Below are positions 43,925-53,879 of a stretch of 64,000 nucleotides of DNA, in pieces. The translations under genes were made by a program, and so were the position numbers. The DNA is from Tenrec ecaudatus (Eukaryota; Chordata; Mammalia; Afrosoricida; Tenrecidae). The stretch is taken from the NCBI RefSeq assembly GCF_050624435.1, contig NC_134539.1, positions 44,176,001-44,240,000 of the forward strand, given 5' to 3'. Under the pieces are notes generated by a model. It searched no databases and was not told where the DNA came from. It worked only from the letters and a program-made list of their open reading frames with translations. The stretch's first letter is position 1. Each line of letters starts with the position of its first letter.

Positions 43925-44475
43925 CTTGTGAATTTCTGTGATATCACTGGTATTCCAAAGAGCAGCAGGGTCACCCAAAGGGAACAAGTTTCAGCAGAGC
44001 TTCCAGACCAGGCACAGCCTACAAAGAAGAAATAGGCCGACCGCTTCAGAGGAATGAGGCATTGAAACTCTCCTGGGTCAGTGAACCATCGTCGCAGACT
44101 GACATGAACAGCAGCCGAGCATTGCCAGATGTTGTGTAAGATGAGCCCCCAGGCACGTGACTGAGGAAGAGCGGTCTTCTCCATGGAGAGTCGACCGTAA
44201 TGGCACGGATCAAGTAAAAGCCTCTGAGAGTCATTTGCTGATGAGGCAAAACTTGGAATGTACGAAGTATGCATCTAGGAAAATAAAACTAGTCAGGAAT
44301 GAAATGGAACGCATAAAGATCAATGGCCTAGGCCCTGGTGAGCTGAAATGGACTGGGATTGGCCACTTTGAATTGGAAAATCACACGGTCTGCCAAGCTG
44401 GGAGTGACATTTTCAAGAGGAATGCCTTTACATTCATCTTCAGAAAGGACATTTCAATGGCTATCTTTTTGATAC
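43925..44475 (+). mobile_element. RTE 5' region and endonuclease start, forward
   Basis: AGCAGGGTCACCCAAAGGGA (43963), CTTGGAATGTACGAAGTATG (44250), then the endonuclease: the plus frame at 44157-44480 contains ELKWTGIGHFELENHTVCQA then GSDIFKRNAFTFIFRKDIS, matching the EN SELKWTG...GND.KRNGVAFI pattern. Continues into an inverted part at 44476. Confidence 0.85.
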
Positions 44476-45238
44476 AGTGACGCAGTGTATTTTTTGCATC
44501 TTCTTTGGATGATTCTTGTAACAGTCATTAGTTTGCCCATAAAGTCTGTCAATAATACAACTTGAGGTTTAGTTCTTTCAGTTTATGATATACGGAGTGT
44601 ACTTTCCTTTCTGTTTTTCTAACTCTAGGTCTTTGCACATTTCTTCTAAGACTTTACTTTTGTCTTGTTGAGCTGCCCTTTGAAATTTTCTGTTCAGTTC
44701 TTTGACTTCATCATTTCGTCGTCCATGTGCCTTAGCTACTGATGCCCATTTTAATCTTTTCTTTCTTTCCTATCTTTTTAATGACCTTTTGTTTTCTTCA
44801 TGTATGGTGTTCTTAATGGCCTTCCACAGCTCATCAGGTCTTCTGTCATTAGATTTCCATGCATTAATTCTTTTCTTGACCTGTTCTCGGAATTCGGGTG
44901 GGAATACTCAAGGTTATATGTTGGTTTTCCCGAATTGTTTAGATTTTCTTCAGCTTCAACCTAAACTCACAAATAAGCAATTGATAGAGCTCTGTTCCAA
45001 TATCAGCCCCTGCCCTCGTTTTAGCTGCTTTAATTGACAATTAATTTTTTTTTTTACAATGTCATTGTCTTGTCCCAGAGATGTAGTCAATTTGATTTCT
45101 GTGTACTCCATGTGGAGAAGCCCATGAGTGTAATCACCTTTGGTGTTGTTGAAAAAAATATTTGGGACAAACTAGTCATTGGTCTTGTATGATTTTATCA
45201 TGCAAAATCGGTTTTGTTTCTATCACCAAAACCTTTGG
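44476..45238 (-). mobile_element. RTE middle region, inverted relative to 43925-44475
   Basis: Minus-strand EN-to-RT middle part: CTTTAGCTACTG (plus reading TGCCTTAGCTACTGATGCCC), the TTTTCTTTCTTTCCTATCTT, TTTAATGACC block, AAGCAATTGATAGAGCTCTG and TTTCTATCACCAAAACCTTT, all in reversed family order. It joins head-on to the forward EN piece. Confidence 0.8.
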
Positions 45239-45360
45239 ACAATGAGGGGCTTTCTACCTCTGTTAAGAATGAGAGTCTCAGAGAACCACAAAGGTAGTTC
45301 TAGCCTGTTCTAAAGAGTCAGAATTAACTCGATGGCAGTGAGTTTGGTTTTGGTTTGGTG
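45239..45360 (+). mobile_element. AfroSINE 3' part
   Basis: CAAAGGTAGTTCTAGCCTGT, CTAAAGAGTCAGAATTAACT, CGATGGCAGTGAGTTTGG. Confidence 0.72.
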
Positions 45361-45379
45361 AATGTCTCATATTGTACAG

Positions 45380-46010
45380 GCTTTGAAACAGCATTCTCAT
45401 TGTTGTTTATATCTAAAGAGTACTATGTCATTTCAGTACGTTTTATTCTTAACCAAGGATTATTTTCAAAAGTCTTTTAAAGTTTTCTAGTAGATTGTGT
45501 TTGTATTTCTCTCTTTTGTCAGTTAATTTATAGTTTTATTGCATTTTGGTCTGTATTCTACTCTGGACATCTACTTTCTCTTTATATGTGGGTGAATAAC
45601 TGGGCAATGTTTGTAAATGCTCCGTGGGTACTGGAAAAGAACTGCAGGCAAACAATTCCATTCATGCAACTATTTAATCAAGGTTAGTTAATATGATGTT
45701 CAAATCCTCTATGTCTTTCTACACTTGAGGACCACTTAATTTATCAATTTCTGGTAAGTAGTTTTGTAAAAAATATACCATTATTGAAGTTTTTCAACTA
45801 CTCTGTATCTATCTCTATCTATCTATAGATAGATATATGATGTTATTGGGTGAAATGTGGAATACTTTTATTAGTAATTAGAATTTGTGTTTATACTTAT
45901 GTTGTCAACTTTGAATTTTATGATTATTACCACATCCTCTTCTGCTTTCTTTTGGATAGTAATTTTGGCAGCTAAATAATTTCATGTCAATTGGATATGT
46001 AAAAGTACAG
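45380..46010 (-). mobile_element. Old L1 ORF region, reverse (left of LTR)
   Basis: Reversed L1 landmarks: TTTATTGCATTTTGGTCTGT, AATGCTCCGTGGGTACTGG, GATGTTCAAATCCTCTATGT. It is interrupted by the LTR at 46011 and continues at 46434. Confidence 0.65.
45816..45835. repeat. 20-bp perfect palindrome
   Basis: TATCTATCTATAGATAGATA, in a TATC microsatellite within the L1. Confidence 0.9.
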
Positions 46011-46433
46011 GTGTGTAGTCTAGGATCTGTTAATCAGATCACAGCCTGATACCTCCTTGTGGGTGTGGCCTTCTTATAAGGAGAACCCTGGAAACTTGCC
46101 TCTCTTTCCCTGTCTTCACCTTCCTGCTGTCAGGCCACACTGAGACCTGTCAGAGCCCTGTGGTGCTTCCACCACCAGTGGATCCGCAAGGCTTTGTATC
46201 CACCACCCTGTGATCTTCTGGCATTCTGAATCATTGCATGTGGCTGCATCAGTCTGAAGAGGGAATTATGGACTAGCATTGGGCTTCTGGGCTAGTACTG
46301 GACTTATGGATTGATCTGGACTGGGCTGGGATGTTTGCTTGATATATAATTACTTCTTGATATTAAGCTCTCTCTTAAACATATATGAGTACTACTAGAT
46401 TTGTTTCTCTAATCAAACCGGCCTATCACAGTG
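46011..46433 (+). mobile_element. MaLR-like solo LTR inserted in L1
   Basis: Head near GGATCTGTTAATCAGATCAC; body GTGTGGCCTTCTTATAAGG, TTCCTGCTGTCAGGCCACAC; tail CTAGATTTGTTTCTCTAATC then CCTATCACA. Flanking GTGTG and GTGTT may be a 5-bp duplication. Confidence 0.68.
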
Positions 46434-46980
46434 TTGAATTCTATCTCTTTCAGTCCTGAAACTCTGGTCATTTAGTTTTATTTACTTATTTAAAGAGCAG
46501 CTTGCATTTTCTTGTTTTTATTTATTTATTTTAATTTTACTAGGCTATCTTGTTGTTTAAGATACCTTCCTTGGAAACTAAAAATTCTGTTGCCCTTAGA
46601 TAAAAACAAATATTAGGGCATTGAAAAGCCCATGTAACAAATTTGATTAAAGTTGATAGTTATTTTCTTTTTGTTTTTTTAACAAGGAGAACTTAATCTC
46701 AATAGACACATTTTATTCATTCACATTTATCCTGAACATTAATATAAATGTATGGACCAAGTGGATATCTGAATTGTTTTAAATCTCTGACATTACATGT
46801 GTTTTCTGTTGTCATTATCATTTTGTTTGTTGAGAAGTCTTCTCTCCTTGTGCTAGACTGTTTTCCTGTACCTCTTTTCCTCTGGGTCTCAAAGTTACCT
46901 ATTTTATGCCCATACAGAGTAGTTCCTCTTACATTTCAAAGACATATTATAAACTTACTATCAGTATTAAGAACTCATCA
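46434..46980 (-). mobile_element. Old L1 ORF region, reverse (right of LTR)
   Basis: TATCTCTTTCAGTCCTGAAA, CTCTGGTCATTTAG, then GTTTTATTTA...continues the reversed L1 order begun before the LTR; the right edge is vague. Confidence 0.5.
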
Positions 46981-47047
46981 CCATGGATACCCTTTCAGGG
47001 ATATAAGATAAACTCTTACCGAAGGTTTATTTTTCTCTCTACTTTCA

Positions 47048-47230
47048 ATAAACCAAATCCAACTCACTCCATAGAATTGAGGACAACTTATAGTGACCCC
47101 ATAAGACAGGGGAGAAGTGACCCTTGACTTCCCCAGAGGTCATACGTGTTTACAGACTAGAAAGCCCCGTCTTTCTACCTTGGACCATGGGGCTTCAGTC
47201 CTCAAAGTCAGCAATTCTAAGCCATCAGAT
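47048..47230 (-). mobile_element. AfroSINE, reverse
   Basis: AAACCAAATCCAACTCACTC, then CTTATAGTGACCCCATAAGA and a reversed body with CTCAAAGTCAGCAATTCTAA near the head. Confidence 0.68.
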
Positions 47231-47724
47231 ATTCTGCAGGGAAAAAAAAAACCCTTCTATTCTATGCACTAAGAGCTTGTGATTTTTATATATTTTATTA
47301 TTTGCTTTTTTTGAACTAACATTTCAAAAAAAAAATCCTAAAATGTCTTAGTCACCTTACTGATTTCTTTGCTTACAGATCTGTGTGATGTTATATTTTC
47401 TATTCCGTAGAATCAATTTTTCATTGTGTTAGATTTTCATGACTGAGTGGTTAAAAATTAAAGTGTTGCTGTATTGTAAAGCTTCTGAGACCTCAACGTT
47501 CATATCTGAAAGATATCTTGATTGAGTATCTAATTTAAGCCTCAAAACCACTACCTCCATGAATTTGGAAGTCTTTGCTCTATTACCTTACCTGCTTTTT
47601 CAGTGAGATGAAACAAAGTCTAATAGCGAAAAGTAATATAAGACTTAAGAATTCTAAAGCTAAACTATATATGTATTTTTTAAGAAAACAACTTATGCAC
47701 ATGTTTTAATGGCTTTTGACTAGT
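47231..47724. other. Intergenic AT-rich DNA
   Basis: Nothing recognised. Confidence 0.4.
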
Positions 47725-47930
47725 GGGAAACCCTAGTGACACATTGGGTGAAGTGTTGGACTGCTAATGGAAAGACTGGCAGTTTGAGCACCCCAGTCTC
47801 TCTGCTGAAGAAAGATGTGACAGGGCATACACTCCTGAAGCTTTACAGCCTCAGAAACACATTGAGCATTCCTCTTTGCTTTTCGGGCTCACTATGAACC
47901 AAATGATCTCAATGGCAGTGGGTTTCACGT
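47725..47930 (+). mobile_element. AfroSINE, diverged full length
   Basis: GAAACCCTAGTGACACATTG head, GTTGGACTGCTAATGGAAAG, CTGGCAGTTTGAGCACCCC box-B region, then CGGGCTCACTATGAACCAAA and CAATGGCAGTGGGTTT. Confidence 0.72.
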
Positions 47931-48221
47931 GTGTAGGTAGTGAAATGATAGAGGGACCATTTGGGGGATACAAAATAAATATATGCTGAGGGAATTCAGA
48001 TTGGGATATATATGTATATATATTATTTTTATTTAAATTTTGCTCAAGTATTCAATAAAATGTAAACAATAGTGACCTTTTCAGTTGAAATTAAAAAAAA
48101 GTCTGATATAAACGAGTAAGTAAGAATCAAGAATAATTAAACTGAAAAATGCTATGGATCTTTTTTATTTAAAGTGTATTTATTTATTTAGTCTTGCAAT
48201 GTAAAGTTTTAAAAGCATATG
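47931..48221. other. Intergenic AT-rich DNA
   Basis: Nothing recognised. Confidence 0.35.
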
Positions 48222-48312
48222 TTAATGTCTGTCATTGGGACGATTCTGACTCATAGTGACCCTACAAGACTGGATAGAACTGCCTTTGTGGGTTTCTGAG
48301 ACTAGCTCAACT
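48222..48312 (-). mobile_element. AfroSINE 3' half, reverse
   Basis: AATGTCTGTCATTGGGACGA, TTCTGACTCATAGTGACCCT and ATAGAACTGCCTTTGTGGGT: reversed RTE-like 3' half. Confidence 0.7.
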
Positions 48313-48939
48313 GAAATAGCCTCGTCATTCTCTCAATCTGTTTGCTAGGGAAGACAAAAAGATAAATGAAACTTAAGTGGATAAAGAAGGATTTTTTTAA
48401 TGCTATAGGAATTAGTTTCTGATTGGAAAAAATTATGATAAATTCTACATAGACTATAAAGTTAAGTGTAAAAATTAAAATCTCAGAATTAATAATAGAA
48501 CACATAGATTAATTTTTGTCCTATTAAGGATTTTAAAGAGCTTTCTCATATTATACTAGTGTTAGAAGGCATAAGAAAATTATTGAAAACTTTAACATTT
48601 ATTGATGATATATATTTAGTATATAAATTGTATTTACTACTACTGATATAGAAATATCAAAATACTTTATCAATTTGAACTCAAATTTTAGCTTCTATAA
48701 ATCAAAAATATTATTACTGATTTTCAAAGCAAACAAAAAACTAATAAAAATTTTATTACACGAATATAAGAGTTTGCTTTCTTTATAAAGTGACATCACA
48801 AAATTCAACGTAAAGACATTCCAATAAAAAATAATAAAAGGACATGCATTATTAAGTCATAAAGGACAAATACAAAGACAGAACTGGTAATCATCATTCT
48901 CTCGGTGTTTGGAGGCTAGGTTTTTTATCTCTCAGCTTT
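48313..48939. other. Intergenic AT-rich DNA
   Basis: Nothing recognised. Confidence 0.4.
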
Positions 48940-49920
48940 TCTGTTTGTGGTTAGGTGCTGTTGATTCGGGTCTGTCTTATAGCAACAATCCGTACAAGAA
49001 AACAAACACTGACCTGCCCTGCCCCAGCCTCGTAATTGAGGTGATGTCGGTGCCCATTGTGTTGGCCACAATGGCAGTCCATCCCCTGGAGGGTCTTCCT
49101 CTTTGCAATGGCTCTTCACTGGAGCAAGGGTAGTGAACTTCTCCAGGGCCTGCTCCCCAAGGATAAGTAAGGCGAAGCCTGGCCAAGTCGTTTCCAAGGT
49201 GCGATCCTGCTGTACTTCCTCCAAGATCGATTTGTCCGTTCTTCTGGCAGTGTATTCTGTGCAATATTCTTCACCAGTGTCATCATCCAAGTGCGTCCAT
49301 TCCTTTCCAGGCATCCTTATTCATGGCCCAGATTTCACATGCATTTGAGACCAATGAGATACCATGGCTTGGGGCCGGCACACCTTAGTCCTCAAAAGGA
49401 CAGCTTTGTTCTTCAACATTTTAAAGAGATCATGTCCACGTTTGCCCAAAGTAATACTTGGTTTCTTAACTATTGTTTCCATGAGGGTGAATCGCAAATC
49501 TAAGCAAAATGAAATTCTTGACCATTTAAATCTTTTCTGTATATCATGATGTGATCTATCTGTCCTGTTGTGAGGATTTGAGGTTTCTTCCAATTGAGTT
49601 GTCATTTGTACTGAAGGCTTTGATCTTTGTCAGTGCTTCAAATCTTAGCTTTCGGCAAGCAAGGAGGGGTGTGTCTTCTGCACATCACAGGCTGTAAAGT
49701 GCCTTCCTACAATCCCGACGTCATGTTCTTCTTCATGTAGTCCAGTTTCTCAGATGATTGGCTCAAGTCATTTGAATAAGTATGGTGAAAAGACACGGCC
49801 CAGTTGGATCTTTCCTGCATTTAAACCAGTCTGTAGCCCCTTCTCCTCCTCCTTCTTTTTTATACATATCTCAAGGGTTTGATGATTCTTCTTCCAACCG
49901 GATGCCTCATTTTCTTTCTT
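48940..49920 (-). mobile_element. RTE-type LINE, reverse, 3' part (left of LINE insertion)
   Basis: Tail TTGTGGTTAGGTGCTGTTGAT, then TTGGTGCCCATTGTG-like middle (GTGCCCATTGTGTTGGCCAC), TTCCTCCAAGATCGATTTGT, TACCATGGCTTGGGGCCGGC and RT tail blocks to about 49860. The many 60-129 codon frames on both strands here are shadows. Confidence 0.78.
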
Positions 49921-49924
49921 CTTT

Positions 49925-50505
49925 TTTTAAAAACATTTTATTAGGGACTCGTACAACTCTTATCACAATCCATACATACATACATCAATTGTGTAAAGCA
50001 CATCTGTACATTCATTGCCCTCACCATTTTCAAAGCATTTGCTCTCCACTTAAGCCCTTTGCATCAGGTCCTCTTTTTTTACCCTCCCTCCTGCTCCCCC
50101 TTCCCTCATGAGCCCTTGATAATTTATAAATTATTATTTTGTCATATCTTGCTCTTTCCGACACCTCCCTTCACCCCCTTTTCTGTTGTCTGTCCCCCAG
50201 GGAAGAGGTCACATGTAGATCCTTGTAATCGGTTCCCTCTTTCCAACCCACTCACCCTCTACCCTCCCAGTATCGCCCCTCACACCCCTGGTCCTGAAGG
50301 TATCATCCTCCCTGGATTTCCTGTGTCTCCAGCTCCTATCTGCACCAGTGTACAACCTCTGCTCTATCCAGACTTGCAAGGTAGAATTCGGATCGGGGGG
50401 GGGGGGGAGGGAGGGAAGCATTTAGGAACTGGAGGAAAGCTGTATTCTTCCTGGGTGCTGCATCGCACCCTGACTGACTCATGCCCCTTCTTCTATTTGA
50501 ACATC
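49925..50505 (-). mobile_element. L1-like LINE 3' UTR, reverse, inserted in RTE
   Basis: TTTTTTTAAAAACATTTTAT end, then TTAGGGACTCGTACAACTCT, ATCACAATCCATACATACAT, the pyrimidine tract 50085-50115, a G16 run at 50393-50408, and GTGCTGCATCGCACCCTGAC. It is 5'-truncated before the conserved block. The 159-codon plus frame at 50059-50538 is an artefact of the pyrimidine tract. Confidence 0.75.
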
Positions 50506-51130
50506 TACCTGCATTCTGTCCAACGTAACTGTGTTTAGAAGCACATTCAAGTGCTCTGGAGCCCCCATTCTTCACAATGTTGTCCATAATTGTTGGGGTG
50601 CACACAGTTCATTGCCTTTGCCTGGTCAATAAAACACAAGGAAACCTCTTTCTGGCATTCTTTGCTTTGAGCCAAGACCGATGTGATGTCAATTACACCC
50701 CCATGCCATCCCCTCTTCAGAATCTGGCAGCTCCCTGGTCAATGTCCTGCTACAACCATTGTTGGATGATCTTCAGCAAAATGTCACTTGCTGTCCTATT
50801 ACTGATATTGTTCAAGAATTTCAGTGGTATTTTGGGTCCTCTTCTTTGAGGAGGCAATCTCCGGTTGGATTGTGAGTACGCTCCAATCTGAGGGGATCAC
50901 CTGCTGGCACTGTGCTGGACCATGTGTCACTGGTTTTCTACAGCTAACCTTTTGCAAGTGGTTCGCCCCTTTCTTCAGTCTAGTCCTAAGTATGGCAGCT
51001 TCACTGAAACGTGGCCACTATGAGTGACCCTGTTGGAATGTGAGATACTGGTGGTATCACTTCCAGCATAGAATTACAGCAACATGAAGTCACCACAGGA
51101 CTGGGAAATGACAGACATGTGGTGGAACTT
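50506..51130 (-). mobile_element. RTE-type LINE, reverse, 5' part (right of LINE insertion)
   Basis: Resumes with the RT core (TTCTTCACAATGTTGTCCAT, then CCTGGTCAATAAAACACAAG; GATGATCTTCAGCAAAATGT). It then passes directly to the 5' region (GTGACCCTGTTGGAATGTGA, then TGGTGGTATCACTTCCAGCA), so the endonuclease and linker between them are deleted. The mirror of the 18120 copy's 5' end lies near 51120. Confidence 0.75.
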
Positions 51131-51174
51131 TTCTGTGGGTAATAAATTTGCTACAATTCTTGCTGCCTTTACAA

Positions 51175-51176
<2 letters not shown>

Positions 51177-51221
<45 letters not shown>
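51177..51221. repeat. (AC)n microsatellite
   Basis: About 22 AC units. Confidence 0.96.
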
Positions 51222-51224
<3 letters not shown>

Positions 51225-51234
51225 GGGGCTTCAA

Positions 51235-51320
51235 AATGTTCATTGCCAAATTATATCCTGAAATATTCACTTCACTTCTATCACCAAGGTCCTGTTTTCT
51301 AACCACTGGTCCTTTCCTAG
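51235..51320 (-). mobile_element. RTE endonuclease fragment, reverse
   Basis: TCACTTCTATCACCAAGGTC, then CTGTTTTCTAACCACTGGTC equals the reversed EN block also seen at 45215-45238. Possibly part of the EN missing from 50506-51130. Confidence 0.5.
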
Positions 51321-51409
51321 AAATTTTTCATTTTCTTTTAATTCCATTGTTTAGACTTTTTGAAGCAAATATATATGACCTTACTAGACAATGTCAGGAG
51401 TTTGGTACT

Positions 51410-51555
51410 TGACAATGAAGAAAGATAATGCTACTCTGGAATTAGAAGTCCTGAGTTCAAATCCCTGTGCTGCTTGAATGATGTGGACAAATCGCTATTT
51501 GGGGCCTTGGTTTCTTCAAATATAAAACAGAAGGAATAATCTGCAAATGACAAGT
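51410..51555 (+). mobile_element. MIR SINE fossil
   Basis: GGAATTAGAAGTCCTGAGTT, CAAATCCCTGTGCTGCTTG, GGACAAATCGCTATTTGGGG, CTTGGTTTCTTCAAATATAA. Confidence 0.72.
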
Positions 51556-51889
51556 TGATGTGAGGATTTGCAATGTCCTCCGTGAATGGGACAGGAGCAT
51601 CCTATTGGACTGTGGCTTCAGGGACATCAAGTGAGACAGTAATGATGACGCTATTGCTTTCTTCCTCCATGTCAATTACTTTGCAATTCAATTCTGATAT
51701 CCACCGAGTTGATTTGATTGCCAAAATAGTGCCACGGTCCCATGTCCCTTACATTATAAATGTAGTTTTGAATTCTGAAGCTGAGTGAGAGCCCTGGTAG
51801 ACCTTCCTGGTACATGAGAACAAGTCTTCTGTGAGGGGGCTATCAAACAGAACAGCCACAAAAGACACAGAAGAATTAACCTCTGCTTC

Positions 51890-51929
51890 ATATGAGGTCA
51901 CATGTGTAGATATGAGGCCACATGTGTAG
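51890..51929. repeat. 20-bp tandem duplication
   Basis: ATATGAGGTCACATGTGTAG followed by the same unit with one change (T to C). Confidence 0.88.
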
Positions 51930-51954
51930 AACAGTTATACGTTTCTCTGTTGTT

Positions 51955-52433
51955 TGTTGTTGTTGTTGTTAGGCCCTGTCAAGTTGGCTCAAACTCCTAG
52001 GGACTCTATGTTCAACAAAACACTGCCAGTCCCAAGCCAGCATCACAACCGTTGCTAGAGTCCAGAGTCAATCCTTCTCATGGAGGGTCTTCCATTCGTT
52101 CTTCCTCTCTCTTACCCTTCTACTTTACCAGGCCTGATGTCCTTTTCCTCGCGACGACGTGGCCATGGCCGCAGTGTGTGAGATCTAGCTCGCTGTGCTG
52201 GCTTCTAAGGAGCCTCTGGCTGTGCTCACTTCTAGGACAGATTTGTGTGTTCTTCTGGAAGTCCGTGCTGCTTTCAGTATGCCTCCCCAGCACCATCATT
52301 TAAATGCATGGATTCTTTGGTCTTTCTCATTCAGTGTCCAGCTTTCATATGCATAGGAGGTGGTTAAAATATCTTGATTGGGTCAGTCATAGCTTTGTCC
52401 TCAAAGTGACATCCTTGTTTGTTACCCCTTATA
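51955..52433 (-). mobile_element. RTE-type LINE 3' part, reverse (left of LINE nest)
   Basis: (TTG)n tail, GTTAGGCCCTGTCAAGTTGG, CCAGCATCACAACCGTTGCT, TTCCTCGCGACGACGTGGCC, TCATTCAGTGTCCAGCTTTC. Continues at 53357 after inserted LINE sequence. Confidence 0.78.
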
Positions 52434-52448
52434 AAAGGTCTTGGGCAA
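52434..52448. repeat. Target-site duplication, left
   Basis: AAAGGTCTTGGGCAA, partner AAAGGTCGTGTGCAA at 53357-53371 (two mismatches). The shared sequence is the RTE's own AAGGTCTTTTGCA-type block. Confidence 0.75.
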
Positions 52449-53115
52449 TCAGCCTGTGGGATTACGAGGTGCCGAAGGGATCAGGTATCAAGCATCAAAG
52501 GGAAAAACATCTTATCATTGAGAGGGAAGGGCAGTGCGGAGTGGGGACCCACAGTCCATCTGAAGACAACTGGACATCCCCTTACAGAAGGGTTGCAGGG
52601 AGGAGACAAGCCAGTCAGGGTGCAGGGTAGCAACGATGAAACACAACTTTCCTACCCCTCCCCCCACTATCATGACTCCAATTCTACCTTAAACATCCAG
52701 CTAAACCAGAGGATGTACACTGGTAATTCAGGACAGATGAACTCCTCAGGACCAGTGGTTAGAGTGGCAATACCTGGAGGGTGGAGGAAAGGTGGGGTGG
52801 AAAGGGGGAACCAATTACAAGGATCTACATAGAACCTCCTCCCTGGGGGATGGAAAACAGAAAAGTAGATGAAGGGAGATGTCGGACAGTGTAAGACGTG
52901 ACAAAATAATAATAATTTATAAATTATCAAAGGTTCGTGAGGGTGGGGTGCGGGGAGGGAGGGGAAAAATGAGGAGCTGATACCAAGGGCTCAAGCAGAA
53001 AAGCAAAGGTTTTGAGAATGATGATGGCAACAAATATACAAATGTGCTTGACACAATGGATGTTTGTATGGATTGTGATAAGAGTTGTATGAACCCCCAA
53101 TAAAATGATTTTTAA
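52449..53115 (+). mobile_element. L1-like LINE 3' UTR, 5'-truncated, inserted in RTE
   Basis: Starts at CAGCCTGTGGGATTACGAGG, runs through CATCCCCTTACAGAAGGGTT, the purine tract GGGTGCGGGGAGGGAGGGGA (52944) and GGATTGTGATAAGAGTTGTA to CCCCCAATAAAATGATTTTT and an A-rich tail. Confidence 0.8.
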
Positions 53116-53356
53116 AAAAGAACTCTACACTCCGAGACCAATATAGTGATGGCAAGGTACTACAATCACTGTCTATTCCCATGGAAACTTCAGGATGAGT
53201 GAGTTTAACACTTGGGCTTTGTCTGTTCTAGAATTTATTCATGATAAAAATCTTGAAAAAGATGATGATGAAATATGTACAGATGTGTTTGACACAATGA
53301 GTATATGTAAAGAGCTGTCAGAGTCTGCAATAAAATAAAATTAATATAAAACAAAC
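53116..53356 (+). mobile_element. Second LINE 3' end (older) abutting the first
   Basis: From 53222 the family 3' end appears again (ATGTACAGATGTGTTTGACA, then CTGCAATAAAATAAAATTAA), more diverged than the end at 53115. The intervening 53116-53221 stretch (GAGACCAATATAGTGATGGC) is unassigned. Either a younger LINE landed in an older one, or the piece is composite. Confidence 0.6.
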
Positions 53357-53874
53357 AAAGGTCGTGTGCAACAGATTTACCCAATGGGACATGTCGTTTG
53401 ATCTCTTGACTGCTGCTGCCATGAGGACTGATTGTCATATAAGCAAGGTGAAATTCTTTCACAATCTCACTCTTTTGTCTTTTGGCCATGATGTTAGCCA
53501 TTGGTGTATCGTGAGGACCTCAGTTTCCTTCACATTGAGTTGCAACTCCTACTGCAGGCCGGAGGCCTTGATGTTCATCAGTAAGTGCTTCACATGCTCC
53601 TGGCTTTCAGCAAACATTTTGTGCCATCTACATATCACAGGTCATTAATAAATCTCCTTCCAATTCTGTTGTCAGCTTCCCGGTTATTTGCTCAGAATAC
53701 AAATTGAATAAGTATGGTGAAAGTGTACAACCCTGACACACATCTTGCCCGATTTTAATGACAGCTCAGTATATCTTTGTTCTGACTGATGACTGCCTCT
53801 TGATCCAAATACAGGCACCACATGAACACAATGAATGCTCTAGGATTCTCATTCTTCTCAATGCTACCCCTTTC
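53357..53874 (-). mobile_element. RTE-type LINE, reverse (right of LINE nest)
   Basis: Resumes at the right duplication: CCAATGGGACATGTCGTTTG, TTGACTGCTGCTGCCATGAG, GTTATTTGCTCAGAATACAA, AAGTATGGTGAAAGTGTACA. The minus frame at 53235-53501 crosses the nest edge and contains MANIMAKRQKSEIVKEFHLA then SSQEIKRHVPLGKSVAHDL, the C-terminal RT motif. Confidence 0.78.
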
Positions 53875-53879
53875 TTGAA

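Noticed and set aside
50059..50538. 159-codon plus frame, proline-rich
   Set aside because: Antisense of the LINE 3' UTR purine tract, which lacks stops by composition.
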